A DNA stretch of 64,000 nucleotides from Streptomyces sp. ICBB 8177. GTDB taxonomy: Bacteria > Actinomycetota > Actinomycetes > Streptomycetales > Streptomycetaceae. The notes under the pieces are model-generated. The model saw only the letters and a list, made by a program, of their open reading frames with translations. It had not been told where the DNA came from and searched no databases. Below, one piece after another: positions 55,604-62,900 of this stretch. The translations under genes and the position numbers were made by a program. Location of the stretch: NCBI RefSeq assembly GCF_003144095.1, contig NZ_NSKH01000002.1, positions 321,024 through 385,023 of the forward strand, given 5' to 3'. Every line of letters begins with the position of its first letter. Within the stretch, counting starts at the first letter, position 1.

Positions 55604-55637
55604 GGGGCCCGCCCACGCGCTGGCGTGGGCGGGCCCC
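55604..55637 (+). terminator. Terminator of the S53 protease gene
   Basis: Perfect 15-bp GC-rich arms (55604-55618 and 55623-55637) flank a 4-nt loop, 45 bp after the protease stop codon. It marks the end of conserved chromosome before the accessory island. Confidence 0.85.
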
Positions 55638-55699
55638 GGTGCGTTGCGGCCCCGTTGGAACCAGGGCGGGCAGCCGTGCGGGTCGCCCGCGGGAGGCGG

Positions 55700-55900
55700 C
55701 TACGAATCCGAACGCAGGCCCAGGGCGTTGTGCTGCACGATCCCGGCGGGAACCTCCGCGTTCCCCGTGTTGCGGCGAGTCAACTCCACCAGTTTCGTGC
55801 GGAGTTCTCGGGCTGGTTCACCGAGCACGATCGCGCTGAGCACCAGTTCCAGCATCAGGCAGTCGTACGCGTCGTCCTCACCGCGGTAGCGCGCCGGATC
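55700..55900 (-). pseudogene. C-terminal gene fragment (hypothetical)
   Basis: The minus-strand frame ending at 55700 gives DDAYDCLMLELVLSAIVLG, EPARELRTKLVELTRRNTG and ends QHNALGLRSDS. It reads like the C-terminus of a real helical protein, but no start is attached: upstream the same frame becomes low-quality and is overlapped by a plus-strand gene. Unrecognised family; probably left over from integration of the adjacent element. Confidence 0.4.
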
Positions 55901-55970
55901 GCGTTCCGCCCTCTTCTGCCAGCCGCTGCCTGCTGTCGTGGGGGTGCAGCTTCTTCTGCGGGCGATGCCG

Positions 55971-56243
55971 ATGACCGGTTGGGGGGCGGTCCTGATCGCG
56001 GCGGGGGTGCTCGCGATCGGCTGTGCATCTCTGCGCCAAGGGAAGGACTGGCCCGGTTTCGCTGACCTGGTGGTCGTGTGGACCCCATGGTCTCTGTCGT
56101 ATCTGACGTCGTGGTGGCTGGCCAGCAACCCGAGGGGTCGGATCAGCGCGCTGGTCTTCGCGGCCATGGCTGGTGTGCCAGCGGTTGCAGTGGGCTGGTC
56201 GGAGGTACCTCAGCCGCACGACGGAGGCGCGCATGAGCGTTGA
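55971..56243 (+). CDS. Small membrane protein, phage/element type
   Basis: This 90-residue protein starts MTGWGAVLIAAGVLAIGCAS and contains further hydrophobic segments (PWSLSYLTSWWLAS, ISALVFAAMAGVPAVAVGW). It resembles small phage-associated membrane proteins encoded before a coiled-coil membrane gene. Its stop overlaps the next gene's TTG start (TTGA). No clear ribosome binding site. Function unknown; a holin-like role is only a guess. Confidence 0.5.
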   Translation: MTGWGAVLIAAGVLAIGCASLRQGKDWPGFADLVVVWTPWSLSYLTSWWLASNPRGRISALVFAAMAGVPAVAVGWSEVPQPHDGGAHER

Positions 56244-56571
56244 CTGGGCTGAGCGGGCTGGGGGTGTCGGTCGCGACGGCAGCCGGTGCGATCTACACCG
56301 CGCGTGCGGGGCGCCGGACACGGGGCCAGGAGCGTCGCGACGATTTCGCGGCGATCACGGACCGGTTGGACCTGGAGGTCCGGCGGCTGGAACGCCGGGT
56401 CGATGAGCAGGAGATCGAGGCGAGGCACAGCAGGCGCAGATCAAGACCCAGGAAGGAACGATTCGCTACCTGGTGGGGTGGGTGCGGGCGCTGGTCGCTG
56501 CGGCCCGCGAGGCAGGCCACGAGCCGCCAGCTGCACCACACCCGGTGCCGGACGAAGTAGGCCGTACCTGA
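56240..56571 (+). pseudogene. Frameshifted coiled-coil phage-type membrane protein (DUF2746-like)
   Basis: From TTG 56240 the frame gives LGVSVATAAGAIYTARAGRR then a coiled coil DFAAITDRLDLEVRRLERRV. Near 56420 the family-like sequence moves to another frame, continuing QAQIKTQEGTIRYLVGWVRAL and VAAAREAGHEPPAAPHP to a stop at 56571. In the original frame the protein ends in Arg-rich nonsense. There is no slippery heptamer at the junction, so a simple indel is more likely than programmed frameshifting. Confidence 0.6.
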
Positions 56572-56593
56572 ACGACATCGGCGTGTGAGCCAT

Positions 56594-56625
56594 CGCCCCG
56601 CCTGGCCTTCGGGCCGGGCGGGGCG
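56594..56625 (+). terminator. Hairpin terminator with TTCG tetraloop
   Basis: A 14-bp stem (one G-T pair), arms 56594-56607 and 56612-56625, has loop TTCG. It lies 22 bp after the stop of the frameshifted gene. Confidence 0.85.
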
Positions 56626-56677
56626 TGTTCGTCGTCCTAACTCTCTGTCAGTGGCGACCGGTACGCTTGAAAGGCAA

Positions 56678-56697
56678 TCGGATCGGCCTCGATCCGA
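56678..56697. promoter_or_regulatory. Operator-like inverted repeat upstream of the antirepressor
   Basis: TCGGATCG-GCCT-CGATCCGA has 8-bp perfect arms and a 4-bp spacer, right after TTGAAA (a possible -35). A second imperfect stem (about 56708-56742, GCCCTC...GAGGGC) lies in the presumed leader before the GGAGG site. Confidence 0.5.
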
Positions 56698-56766
56698 CGA
56701 AGACAAGTGCGCCCTCACGCGGGCTAGGGACCCGCGGAGGGCGAAGACCCAGGAGGTAGCAACTCC

Positions 56767-57594
56767 GTGGTACACGACTACTCTAACGTGCCCGCGTACG
56801 CGGGTGAAGGCGGGGGTGGCAGCCCCTTCGACAAGATCATGCTCTTGGACCACAACGGTCAGGAGCGATGGTCAGCCCGTGACCTGCAGCGGCTCATGGG
56901 CTACGACGAGTGGCGCTCCTTCGAGGAGACCATCAGCCGGGCCAAAGCGTCCGTGGCCGCCAGCGATCTGAATCCCCTTGATCACTTTGTGGGCGCCCAC
57001 AAAGTGATCAAGGGCGGCCGTTGGGGGCAGCAGCAGGTCTCCGACTACCGCCTCACGCGGTACGCCTGCTACATGACCGCGCTGAGCGCCGACAGCCGCA
57101 AGCCGGAAGTGGCGGTGGCTAAGACGTACTTCGCGGTCAAGACCCGGGAGGCGGAAACCGCCGAGACCCAGCCGCTGGACGTTTCCAGCCCCGAGGGTGT
57201 CGTGCAGCTCGCCGAGCTGTACCTGAAGACCGCGAAGGCCGCGCTGGCCGCGCAGAAGGAGCTGGAGGTCGCCAAGCCCAAGGCTGGCAAGTGGGACACC
57301 TTCTGCGACTCCGATGGCCTGATCGACATGGGCGCCGCAGCACGAGCGTTCTATGGCGTTACGGGCGGACTCGGGCGGACGAAGTTCATGGCACGCCTGC
57401 GGGACGAGGACATCCACTTCCTCCAGATCCAGAACCCCCGTGTGCCGTACCAGATCCACGTGAACGCTGGCCGGGCGGTCATAAGGATCGTCCAAGCGCC
57501 GAACGGCCAATGGATGGAGCAGACCTTCCTCACCAGCAAGGGCCTCGACTGGCTCGCTGACCGCTTCGGGGTTGGTGCTCTTCCGGCCGCCTGA
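56767..57594 (+). CDS. Phage antirepressor-like protein (BRO-N/DinD-like plus C-terminal KilAC/ANT-type domain)
   Basis: This 275-residue protein starts at GTG 56767 with CCAGGAGG upstream. The N-terminal half is BRO/DinD-like: ARDLQRLMGYDEWRSFEETI, DHFVGAHKVIKGGRWG, DYRLTRYACYMTALSADSRK, VAKTYFAVKTREAE. The C-terminal half (DGLIDMGAAARAFYGVTGGLG, then FMARLRDEDIHFLQIQ, QTFLTSKGLDWLADRFG) is the antirepressor DNA-binding type. Phage antirepressors inactivate or replace lysogeny repressors. It is complete, unlike its upstream neighbours. A perfect 40-bp palindrome is embedded in the coding sequence. Confidence 0.88.
   Translation: MVHDYSNVPAYAGEGGGGSPFDKIMLLDHNGQERWSARDLQRLMGYDEWRSFEETISRAKASVAASDLNPLDHFVGAHKVIKGGRWGQQQVSDYRLTRYACYMTALSADSRKPEVAVAKTYFAVKTREAETAETQPLDVSSPEGVVQLAELYLKTAKAALAAQKELEVAKPKAGKWDTFCDSDGLIDMGAAARAFYGVTGGLGRTKFMARLRDEDIHFLQIQNPRVPYQIHVNAGRAVIRIVQAPNGQWMEQTFLTSKGLDWLADRFGVGALPAA
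56975..57014. repeat. Perfect 40-bp palindrome inside the antirepressor gene
   Basis: Positions 56975-56994 are the exact reverse complement of 56995-57014 (begins CCCTTGATCACTTTG) with no spacer. In frame it encodes LDHFVGAHKVIKG; the opposite strand read in register encodes the same DHFVGAHKVIKG peptide. Confidence 0.95.
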
Positions 57595-57759
57595 CCGGCT
57601 GCCCGGGCGCTCCGTTCGATCTGGTCTCACGGACGGAGCGCTCGCCGGAGGAGGGGCATCGGGAGAACGTCGCCGTGTCCTCCTTCGAGTCGACGCGCAC
57701 CTCCTTGTCAGTGGTGGCGTCTACCGTGGGTTGCGTCCCTTGCTGGCTGCTCGGGGCAG

Positions 57760-57785
57760 GCCCCGCCGGGTTGAGACGGCGGGGC
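57760..57785 (+). terminator. Hairpin before the HAD hydrolase gene
   Basis: GCCCCGCCG and CGGCGGGGC arms flank an 8-nt loop, 22 bp before the GTG of the HAD gene. It may terminate antirepressor transcription or act as a leader structure. Confidence 0.6.
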
Positions 57786-57807
57786 GCAGCCACGTTAGGG
57801 TGCCGAC

Positions 57808-58458
57808 GTGATCGAGGCAGTGGTGTTCGACGTCGGTGAGACGCTAGTCCGCGATGACCGGTACTGGGCAGCGTGGGCGGACTGGCTTGACGTCCCGCGA
57901 CACACGCTCTCCGCGCTCGTTGGCGCTGTGGTCGCGCAAGGACGCGACAACGCCGACGCCCTGCGATTGCTGAAGCCGGGCATCGACCTGCCGGCCGAGT
58001 ACGCGGCGCGTGAGGCAGCAGGTCGGGGCGAACAGATCGAAGAACGAGATCTCTACCCGGACGTTCGCGGCACCTTGGAGAATCTGCGGGGCCTCGGTGT
58101 GCGCGTGTTCATCGCTGGCAACCAGACTGCCCGGGCAGGCGAATTGCTGCGCGCCCTCGATCTGCCCGCGCAGGCGGTGGTCACCTCTGGCGAGTGGGGT
58201 GTCGCGAAGCCGCAGCGTGAGTTCTTCGCCAGGGTGATCGACCTCGCGGAGGCTGATCCTCACGCGATCGTGTACGTCGGAGACCACCCCGTCAACGACG
58301 TTGCTCCGGCACGCGCTGCAGGGCTGCGCACAGCTCATCTGAGGCGTGGCGCCTGGGGCCACCTGTGGGCCGACACCGACGAGGCGGCCGGGGCGGACTG
58401 GCGCATCAACTCGCTGTACGAGCTGGTCGAGATCGTCCGTACGGGGCGCCGCGGGTAG
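57808..58458 (+). CDS. HAD-superfamily hydrolase
   Basis: This 216-residue haloacid-dehalogenase-type hydrolase has motif I FDVGETLV (nucleophile Asp8), motif II region VFIAGNQTA, motif III Lys in GVAKPQREFF and motif IV VYVGDHPVNDVAPARAAG. It is likely a phosphatase of small molecules. GTG 57808 starts MIEAVVFDVG. It lies 45 bp upstream of the XRE regulator, same strand, so the two may be co-transcribed. Such HAD-XRE pairs occur in actinomycete accessory regions, but no role is known to me. Confidence 0.9.
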   Translation: MIEAVVFDVGETLVRDDRYWAAWADWLDVPRHTLSALVGAVVAQGRDNADALRLLKPGIDLPAEYAAREAAGRGEQIEERDLYPDVRGTLENLRGLGVRVFIAGNQTARAGELLRALDLPAQAVVTSGEWGVAKPQREFFARVIDLAEADPHAIVYVGDHPVNDVAPARAAGLRTAHLRRGAWGHLWADTDEAAGADWRINSLYELVEIVRTGRRG

Positions 58459-58503
58459 CGATGCCCGGTACGGTTCGGAGTGGGACCTGAACCAGGAGTA
58501 ATC

Positions 58504-59688
58504 ATGCCCGCGGCCGCATCCAGCGGGGTAGGCCGACGCATCGCCTACTACCGCCGTCTCAACCGGCTCACGCAGGAGGATTTGGCGCGCTCCGCCAACG
58601 TCCACGTGGGGACCGTACGGAAGATCGAGCGGGGTGTCCGAGGTGTCAGCGACGCTGTGCTGGACGCTCTCGCGGGGGCGTTGGAAGTGGACCCCTCGAG
58701 GCTGATCGCACCCGCTCAGATCGGGGACAGGTTGCAGGACTCTCTTCGAGCCCTTTCTGCAGCGATCGCCACCTACGACGTGCCGGAGGCGCCCCCGACA
58801 CGCTCGCTTGCAGAAATGGGCGCTGCGGTCGACGCGGCGGTCAGCTGGCGCCTGCAGGCACAGTACGTGCGGCTTGCGCAGCACATCCCCGCGCTGGTCG
58901 CCGACCTGGCCGGCGCCCTGCACTCCGCCACGGGACAGGACCGGGCGCGCACCGCTCGCCTACTTGTCGCAGCCTATCGGGCTGCGGATGCGGTGGCCTA
59001 CAAGCAAGGGGCACGCGACCTGTCCGCGCGACTGATCGAACTGATGCGCTGGGCCGCAACCCACGCCGACCACGGACTGCTCGATTCGGTGGTGGCGTAC
59101 GTCCGGACGGAGACGTTCTTCGCGGCCCGCGCGCACGACGCCGGGCTTCGGGCACTGGAGACAGCCATCGACCAGGCCCCGCGCCCCACGACCTTCGACG
59201 CCATTGCTGCACGGGGGGCGCTGCACATGCGCGCGGCCGTCGTCGCCGGACGCGGGGGGTCAAAGGACAGCGCCTTCAGCCACCTTCAGGAGGCAACAGA
59301 CCTGGCAGACCAGATCCCGGAGGGCGTCTACGAGGGCACCGCGTTCGGCCCCTCGTCCGTCCGGATCCATCACGTGAGCGTCTCGGTGAGCCTCGGCAAC
59401 GAACACCTGGGACGTGCCCTGACGCTCGCTCGCGAGTGGAAGCCCCCGCGAGATGAGGTGCCAGCCGAGCGTCGATCGGGCTTTTACATCGAGCTGGCAC
59501 GGGCGCAGTTGTGGGCCGGCCACCGCGATGACGCGTTCGAGTCGCTGAAGGTGGCACGACGTATCGCTCCACAGCACACCCGAGAGCACCCGTGGGTGCG
59601 TGAAGACGCAGCCGTGCTGCGGCGGTTGCTGCGAGCGGACCGCGAATCGCTGTCGCACTTCGCCGAGTGGTGCAACGCGACTGAGTGA
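58504..59688 (+). CDS. XRE-family regulator with TPR-like C-terminal domain
   Basis: In this 394-residue protein, an N-terminal Cro/C1 helix-turn-helix (GRRIAYYRRLNRLTQEDLARS, then VHVGTVRKIERGVRGVSDAVL) is followed by ~300 residues of helical repeats (LVADLAGALHSATGQDRART, RLLVAAYRAADAVAYKQG) as in Streptomyces transcriptional regulators with TPR-like sensor domains. ATG 58504 has CCAGGAG upstream. It heads the run of micro-genes at 59774-61701 and is the natural candidate to control them. Confidence 0.88.
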   Translation: MPAAASSGVGRRIAYYRRLNRLTQEDLARSANVHVGTVRKIERGVRGVSDAVLDALAGALEVDPSRLIAPAQIGDRLQDSLRALSAAIATYDVPEAPPTRSLAEMGAAVDAAVSWRLQAQYVRLAQHIPALVADLAGALHSATGQDRARTARLLVAAYRAADAVAYKQGARDLSARLIELMRWAATHADHGLLDSVVAYVRTETFFAARAHDAGLRALETAIDQAPRPTTFDAIAARGALHMRAAVVAGRGGSKDSAFSHLQEATDLADQIPEGVYEGTAFGPSSVRIHHVSVSVSLGNEHLGRALTLAREWKPPRDEVPAERRSGFYIELARAQLWAGHRDDAFESLKVARRIAPQHTREHPWVREDAAVLRRLLRADRESLSHFAEWCNATE

Positions 59689-59773
59689 TGCGCCCTGACC
59701 CTCAGAGGGTTAGTTGCACCCTGTGGCGTCTTTCATCCTGTCTCTCACCTGCACGAGAGAGGGAGGGGCTGCC

Positions 59774-59968
59774 ATGGCGCAGGCACCACCACCGGTCGCA
59801 GACGACCGAACCAGCATCGTCCGGCTGCACGGTGAAGCGTGTTTCTACTGCGGGGCCGTGCACACGAAGCTCTTCCCCGCTGGAAGTGTCCAGACGCCCG
59901 TCGAGGGGGGCGTCCGCGTGTGGCCGGTCGTGGCGTGCGCGCAGTGCAAGCCACGGAGTGACCAGTGA
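59774..59968 (+). CDS. Small paired-cysteine (zinc-ribbon-like) protein 1
   Basis: This 64-residue protein has two CxxC knuckles, CFYC and CAQC, about 34 residues apart, as in zinc ribbons. The second is embedded in VVACAQCKP, like the AC-x-x-C elements of the two genes at 60584 and 60778. ATG 59774 follows GGGAGGGG. Its stop overlaps the next gene's start (GTGA). Family not recognised. Confidence 0.72.
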   Translation: MAQAPPPVADDRTSIVRLHGEACFYCGAVHTKLFPAGSVQTPVEGGVRVWPVVACAQCKPRSDQ

Positions 59969-60378
59969 GCACCGTGGCGCTGCGGGACACCTACCCGTGG
60001 CTGCCCGGAGCCGGCCAGGTCTGGAACATCGAGGCAGGAGTGTACTGGGATGCGGTACGCGTGGCCGCCGTGTTCGGCCGGGGAACCTCCGCGGCGCTCG
60101 GCGGCGCTTGTGGAGCGGTCATCCTCGACGCATGGTCCCAGACCATGTACTTCCTGGTTGATCCCTCGGACAAGACGCCTCTGGACATCCCTGAGGCGCA
60201 ACGGTTCGGGACCGCAACTTACGTCACCGTCCCGTCGCTTCGCTCCGCGAAGGCAGGCCCGCACTGGCTGAGGGGCCCCGACTTCGAGCGCCTGTGGACC
60301 CCGCTCGACGCCCTTCAGGCGGCTCTGCGTCGTGGGGTCACGGCGATCGCTGGGCCACGGGCGAAGGCCGGTCGATGA
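59965..60378 (+). CDS. Hypothetical protein of the micro-gene operon
   Basis: This 137-residue protein (DTYPWLPGAGQVWNIEAGVYWDAVRV in pieces; SQTMYFLVDPSDKTPLDIPE) looks globular and beta-rich and has no membrane segment. GTG 59965 overlaps the previous stop and its own stop overlaps the next start (ATGA), so it is translated in a fixed ratio with its neighbours. A single cysteine; it is the only larger member of the coupled run. Function unknown. Confidence 0.7.
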   Translation: MSTVALRDTYPWLPGAGQVWNIEAGVYWDAVRVAAVFGRGTSAALGGACGAVILDAWSQTMYFLVDPSDKTPLDIPEAQRFGTATYVTVPSLRSAKAGPHWLRGPDFERLWTPLDALQAALRRGVTAIAGPRAKAGR

Positions 60379-60584
60379 CTACGTCCGTGCCCGTACTCCC
60401 GACGCTGCTGTGCACTTCCGGCGGCGCTCGTCAGGTGCGCGTGTGGCGTGCCCACCGGGAGGGGCTCCCTGAGTCGTTCAACGCCACCATCGTCGGCGAG
60501 GCCGTATCCGGGCCCGTCGACCTCAAGCGCCAGCACTGCGCCTGCCCACGGTGCGCGCCCACCCCCGAAGGGAGCGCGTCGTGA
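60375..60584 (+). CDS. Small paired-cysteine protein 2
   Basis: This 69-residue protein has a single early Cys (TLLCTSGG) and a C-terminal cluster CACPRC. The middle (RVWRAHREGLPESFNATIVG) is predicted soluble. ATG 60375 sits in an ATGA overlap with the previous gene, and its stop shares bases with the next start (TGATG). Unrecognised; a metal-binding role is inferred from the cysteine pattern. Confidence 0.65.
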   Translation: MTTSVPVLPTLLCTSGGARQVRVWRAHREGLPESFNATIVGEAVSGPVDLKRQHCACPRCAPTPEGSAS

Positions 60585-60781
60585 TGGCGGGGCTGGCGCA
60601 GTGCTGGTATGGCACCCGCGACGACGAAACACAGCCGCACCTCGCCGTCGACCCCGTGCAACTCGCCGTCGTTCACGGCGACTCCGGCGCCGGCTACGCC
60701 CTGTGGGCCTGCCGGGCCTGCGTGGTCTCCGCGAACAGTCGCGACCTCTTGGCCGCGTTCGCACCGGGACACGCGCGGTGA
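60584..60781 (+). CDS. Small paired-cysteine protein 3
   Basis: This 65-residue protein (MAGLAQCWYGTRDDE start) contains GDSGAGYALWACRACVV. GTG 60581 is an alternative start one codon earlier, and AAGGGAG lies at proper distance from either. Its stop overlaps the next start (GTGA). The GAG...AC-x-x-C element is shared with the next gene, suggesting duplication. Confidence 0.65.
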   Translation: MAGLAQCWYGTRDDETQPHLAVDPVQLAVVHGDSGAGYALWACRACVVSANSRDLLAAFAPGHAR

Positions 60782-61005
60782 GGGGCAGCTGCATCCGATG
60801 CGAAGGCGGAACCGCGATCGCAGGGGCTCCGGGGGCCGGATACCGCGTCGTGGCCATCGTCGAGCGCCAGTCGGGCCCAGGCGCGTCCCTGGTCGCCTGC
60901 GAGCCGTGTATCGCGACGGATCCGGTCCTGCGCCGCAGGGCGGCGGAGCTCAGCGGCGACGAGATGCCCGCGCTGGCGCCAGTGATTCCCCTACGGCGCA
61001 CCTGA
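60778..61005 (+). CDS. Small paired-cysteine protein 4
   Basis: This 75-residue protein carries CIRC near the N-terminus and ACEPC (SGPGASLVACEPCIATD) 33 residues later, a two-knuckle layout like protein 1. GTG 60778 overlaps the previous stop. It is the last of five overlapping genes. The function is unknown; zinc binding is inferred. Confidence 0.68.
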   Translation: MRGSCIRCEGGTAIAGAPGAGYRVVAIVERQSGPGASLVACEPCIATDPVLRRRAAELSGDEMPALAPVIPLRRT

Positions 61006-61109
61006 ACCCCCGTCCCGACCGACGGACCTGGACAGTACGAGCGGTCGGGACGGGTCGCACGACGGCTGCGGGGACGAACCCCGCGCACCACGCACTGAGG
61101 AGTGATCCT

Positions 61110-61208
61110 ATGCGTCATTTCGTGTCCCTGGACCCCGAAGAGGACGACGGCAAGGGCGGCAACGAGAACGGCGGCTGCGGCAGCGGCGACGGCTGCGGCC
61201 GCCAGTAG
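61110..61208 (+). CDS. 32-residue Gly/Cys-tailed peptide
   Basis: ATG 61110 has a strong GAGGAG site at 8 nt. The product has an acidic N-terminal half (MRHFVSLDPEEDDG) and a Gly/Asn/Cys tail (ENGGCGSGDGCGRQ), then stops 25 bp before a strong hairpin. The leader-plus-core look resembles a ribosomal peptide precursor, but no modification enzyme is encoded nearby. A small metal-binding peptide belonging to the upstream operon is equally possible. Confidence 0.6.
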   Translation: MRHFVSLDPEEDDGKGGNENGGCGSGDGCGRQ

Positions 61209-61233
61209 GCGGCCGACCGGTAGGTTCTGAATC

Positions 61234-61265
61234 GAGGCGCCCCGTCGAGCAGGGCGGGGCGCCTC
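61234..61265 (+). terminator. Strong hairpin after the 32-residue peptide gene
   Basis: A perfect 11-bp stem (GAGGCGCCCCG at 61234-61244, CGGGGCGCCTC at 61255-61265) has a 10-nt loop. Its position between the peptide and the next gene's AAGGAGAG site suggests termination or attenuation that would favour the peptide message. Confidence 0.75.
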
Positions 61266-61284
61266 CCCTGAAGGAGAGCGAGCG

Positions 61285-61701
61285 ATGGCCGATCACCACC
61301 ACGCGTACATGTGGCTCGGAGCAGGGAGCGCGTTGGGGAAGGACGGCCCGCGGCGGCCGATGCACGCAGAGTTCCGGTCAACGCAGGTCGTACCGCTTGA
61401 GATCGCCGACTGGCTGCTGAAGCCGGCGAGCGCGATCGTCGACACCTTCTTCGACGCGCAGGCCGGCGCGGACTGGCTCGCCAAGCAGATCGAGCAGCAC
61501 GTCGACGCGATCGAGTCGGAGCACGACCGCGAGGCCGCAGTCATCGTGCACCGCGTGAAGGCTGCGCGCGACACGCTGCAGCGCGGTGAGGACGTGGCCA
61601 TGGGGTGGTACCTGCGCGGGCAGCGGTTCTTGTCGCTCTGCCTGGTGGGCTGCTCTCCGAACAGCTTTCGGCCGGACCGGAGCTGTCCGCAGCGGTCGTG
61701 A
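61285..61701 (+). CDS. Hypothetical protein
   Basis: This 138-residue protein starts at ATG 61285 with AAGGAGAG upstream. It has a helical core with coiled-coil tendency (WLAKQIEQHVDAIESEHDRE, AAVIVHRVKAARDTLQRGED). The last ~25 residues (SLCLVGCSPNSFRPDR) look less natural and may reflect a recent frameshift near 61640. It is convergent with an XRE gene 4 bp away. Unrecognised family. Confidence 0.6.
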   Translation: MADHHHAYMWLGAGSALGKDGPRRPMHAEFRSTQVVPLEIADWLLKPASAIVDTFFDAQAGADWLAKQIEQHVDAIESEHDREAAVIVHRVKAARDTLQRGEDVAMGWYLRGQRFLSLCLVGCSPNSFRPDRSCPQRS

Positions 61702-61704
61702 AGG

Positions 61705-61941
61705 TCAGCCGGCGAGGTCGGCCAGGTGCACGCCGAGGGCCCGGGCCATCATCACGAGGTGATCGAGCGGCATCGAGTAGCGGCCGTTCTCGGCGCGGCT
61801 CACCGTCTTACGGTCGAGGCCGCTGCGTTCCGCGAGCTGCTCCTGCGTCAGGCCGCGTTCGCGGCGCAGGAGTCGGATCCGATCGCCCACCGCCTGCCGT
61901 TGACGGAGTACCAAGTCGTCGGGTGGCGGGGCAGCAGGCAC
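61705..61941 (-). CDS. Small XRE-family DNA-binding protein
   Basis: This 78-residue protein is a single Cro/C1 helix-turn-helix: GDRIRLLRRERGLTQEQLAE, RSGLDRKTVSRAENGRYSMP, then LDHLVMMARALGV. GTG 61941 is the start. Two palindromes lie just upstream (61950-61959 and 61977-61990), fitting autoregulation. It could control the neighbouring accessory genes. Confidence 0.88.
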   Translation of the reverse strand: MPAAPPPDDLVLRQRQAVGDRIRLLRRERGLTQEQLAERSGLDRKTVSRAENGRYSMPLDHLVMMARALGVHLADLAG

Positions 61942-62354
61942 GTCCCCACGTTGATCAACTCATGATCGAATGTCTGTACCACATGTGGTATATCGAGTTC
62001 ACGTCTGCCTGACGGGCAGGCGACCAGAAGCGGTGTCTCGGCGTGCGCGTCTCCGCCGGGCGCCGTTAGAGGCCGCGGGCCGCGTGTGGCCACAGAGTCT
62101 CTCGCGACATATATGGCAGCAGATGCTTCATCATCTGTCAGTAGAGTTCTAAGGTCTTTGTCGATTCCATCTCGGTCATGCTTCCAGAGCGTCTGTCCCG
62201 AAACTGCACGCGTCCAGTCTCTCGTGATATCGCACGAGAAGTCGAATCGCTTGCGCCCGGATTCTTTGCAGGCGAAGAGCTTTGCGTTTGACGACTCTTC
62301 CATGATGTTGAGCGCCGTCTCGGACAGAAAAGTATGTTCGACGGATTCGGCCAT
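61848..62354 (-). pseudogene. Truncated foreign gene with intact 5' end
   Basis: The first ~88 codons from ATG 62354 (good GGGAGAGAG site) encode a plausible low-GC protein: TFLSETALNIMEESSNAKLF, CKESGRKRFDFSCDITRDWT, TLLTDDEASAAIYVARDS. At about 62090 the base composition becomes GC-rich, and the frame runs on through the XRE promoter and into the XRE gene, which is not credible coding. The true 3' half is therefore lost. Unrecognised family. Confidence 0.5.
61950..61990 (-). promoter_or_regulatory. Two operator-like palindromes before the XRE gene
   Basis: GTTGATCAAC (61950-61959) and TACCACATGTGGTA (61977-61990) are perfect palindromes 8 and 35 bp upstream of the XRE start codon, in AT-richer DNA that may hold its promoter. 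Confidence 0.5.
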
Positions 62355-62492
62355 TCTCTCTCCCTGAAGGCCTCGCGTTAAACAGTGGCCGTGAAGGCAT
62401 CAGCCAGCTCTAGGGGCGGTAGCTGATTTTGGGCGGTTGCAGTAACGAGCAGGTCCGCGGATCCAGCTACACGCTGTGGGAATCGAGCCGTA

Positions 62493-62750
62493 TCACTCGT
62501 CTGGCTCGTCGTCGTCCTCAGACCACTCAACGTCGATATCTGTGTATTGAGCCGACGTCTCAGCCCACCTGTAGTCCCATGTCATACGACTGCGTACGGT
62601 TGTCACGCTACCGTCAAGGAGTTCCTTCTTTGCTGCCTCTATGGCGGCGCTTACTGCAGCCTCGTAAGCCGCCTTGATTCTCGCAGCATGGATCTTACGG
62701 TCGCCCATCTCGAACTCGAGAGTCACAGTCAGAACTTTAGGCGTGCTCAT
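62493..62750 (-). CDS. Small hypothetical protein
   Basis: This 85-residue protein starts at ATG 62750 (GGGAGGC at 8 nt). A helix rich in Ala/Lys/Glu (AAYEAAVSAAIEAAKKELLDG) is followed by a very acidic end (DVEWSEDDDEPDE). Codon use is much less GC-biased than core genes, a sign of horizontal origin. The strongly acidic tail recalls small inhibitor or antitoxin-like proteins, but nothing specific is recognised. Confidence 0.65.
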   Translation of the reverse strand: MSTPKVLTVTLEFEMGDRKIHAARIKAAYEAAVSAAIEAAKKELLDGSVTTVRSRMTWDYRWAETSAQYTDIDVEWSEDDDEPDE

Positions 62751-62900
62751 GATTCTTGCCTCCCGTAGGTGTGGCACCTTCCTATGCTCGGAACCTGACG
62801 ATGCTGGCATCGTCTGCCCTGGCGGAATGGAGAGCGGCCAGGGGGTATCCGCGCGTGAAGACGACGTAGCGGTAATCGAAGACTGCGGCTGCAAGGCCCA

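Noticed and set aside
55500-56000. tRNA or attachment site at the left edge of the prophage-like island
   Set aside because: I looked for a tRNA 3' end or a direct repeat flanking the island and saw none within the window; the other end may lie outside.
61848-62090. Second half of the 168-codon minus-strand frame at 61848-62354
   Set aside because: It crosses the XRE promoter palindromes and overlaps the XRE gene; base composition shifts at 62090, so only the first part looks like former coding sequence.
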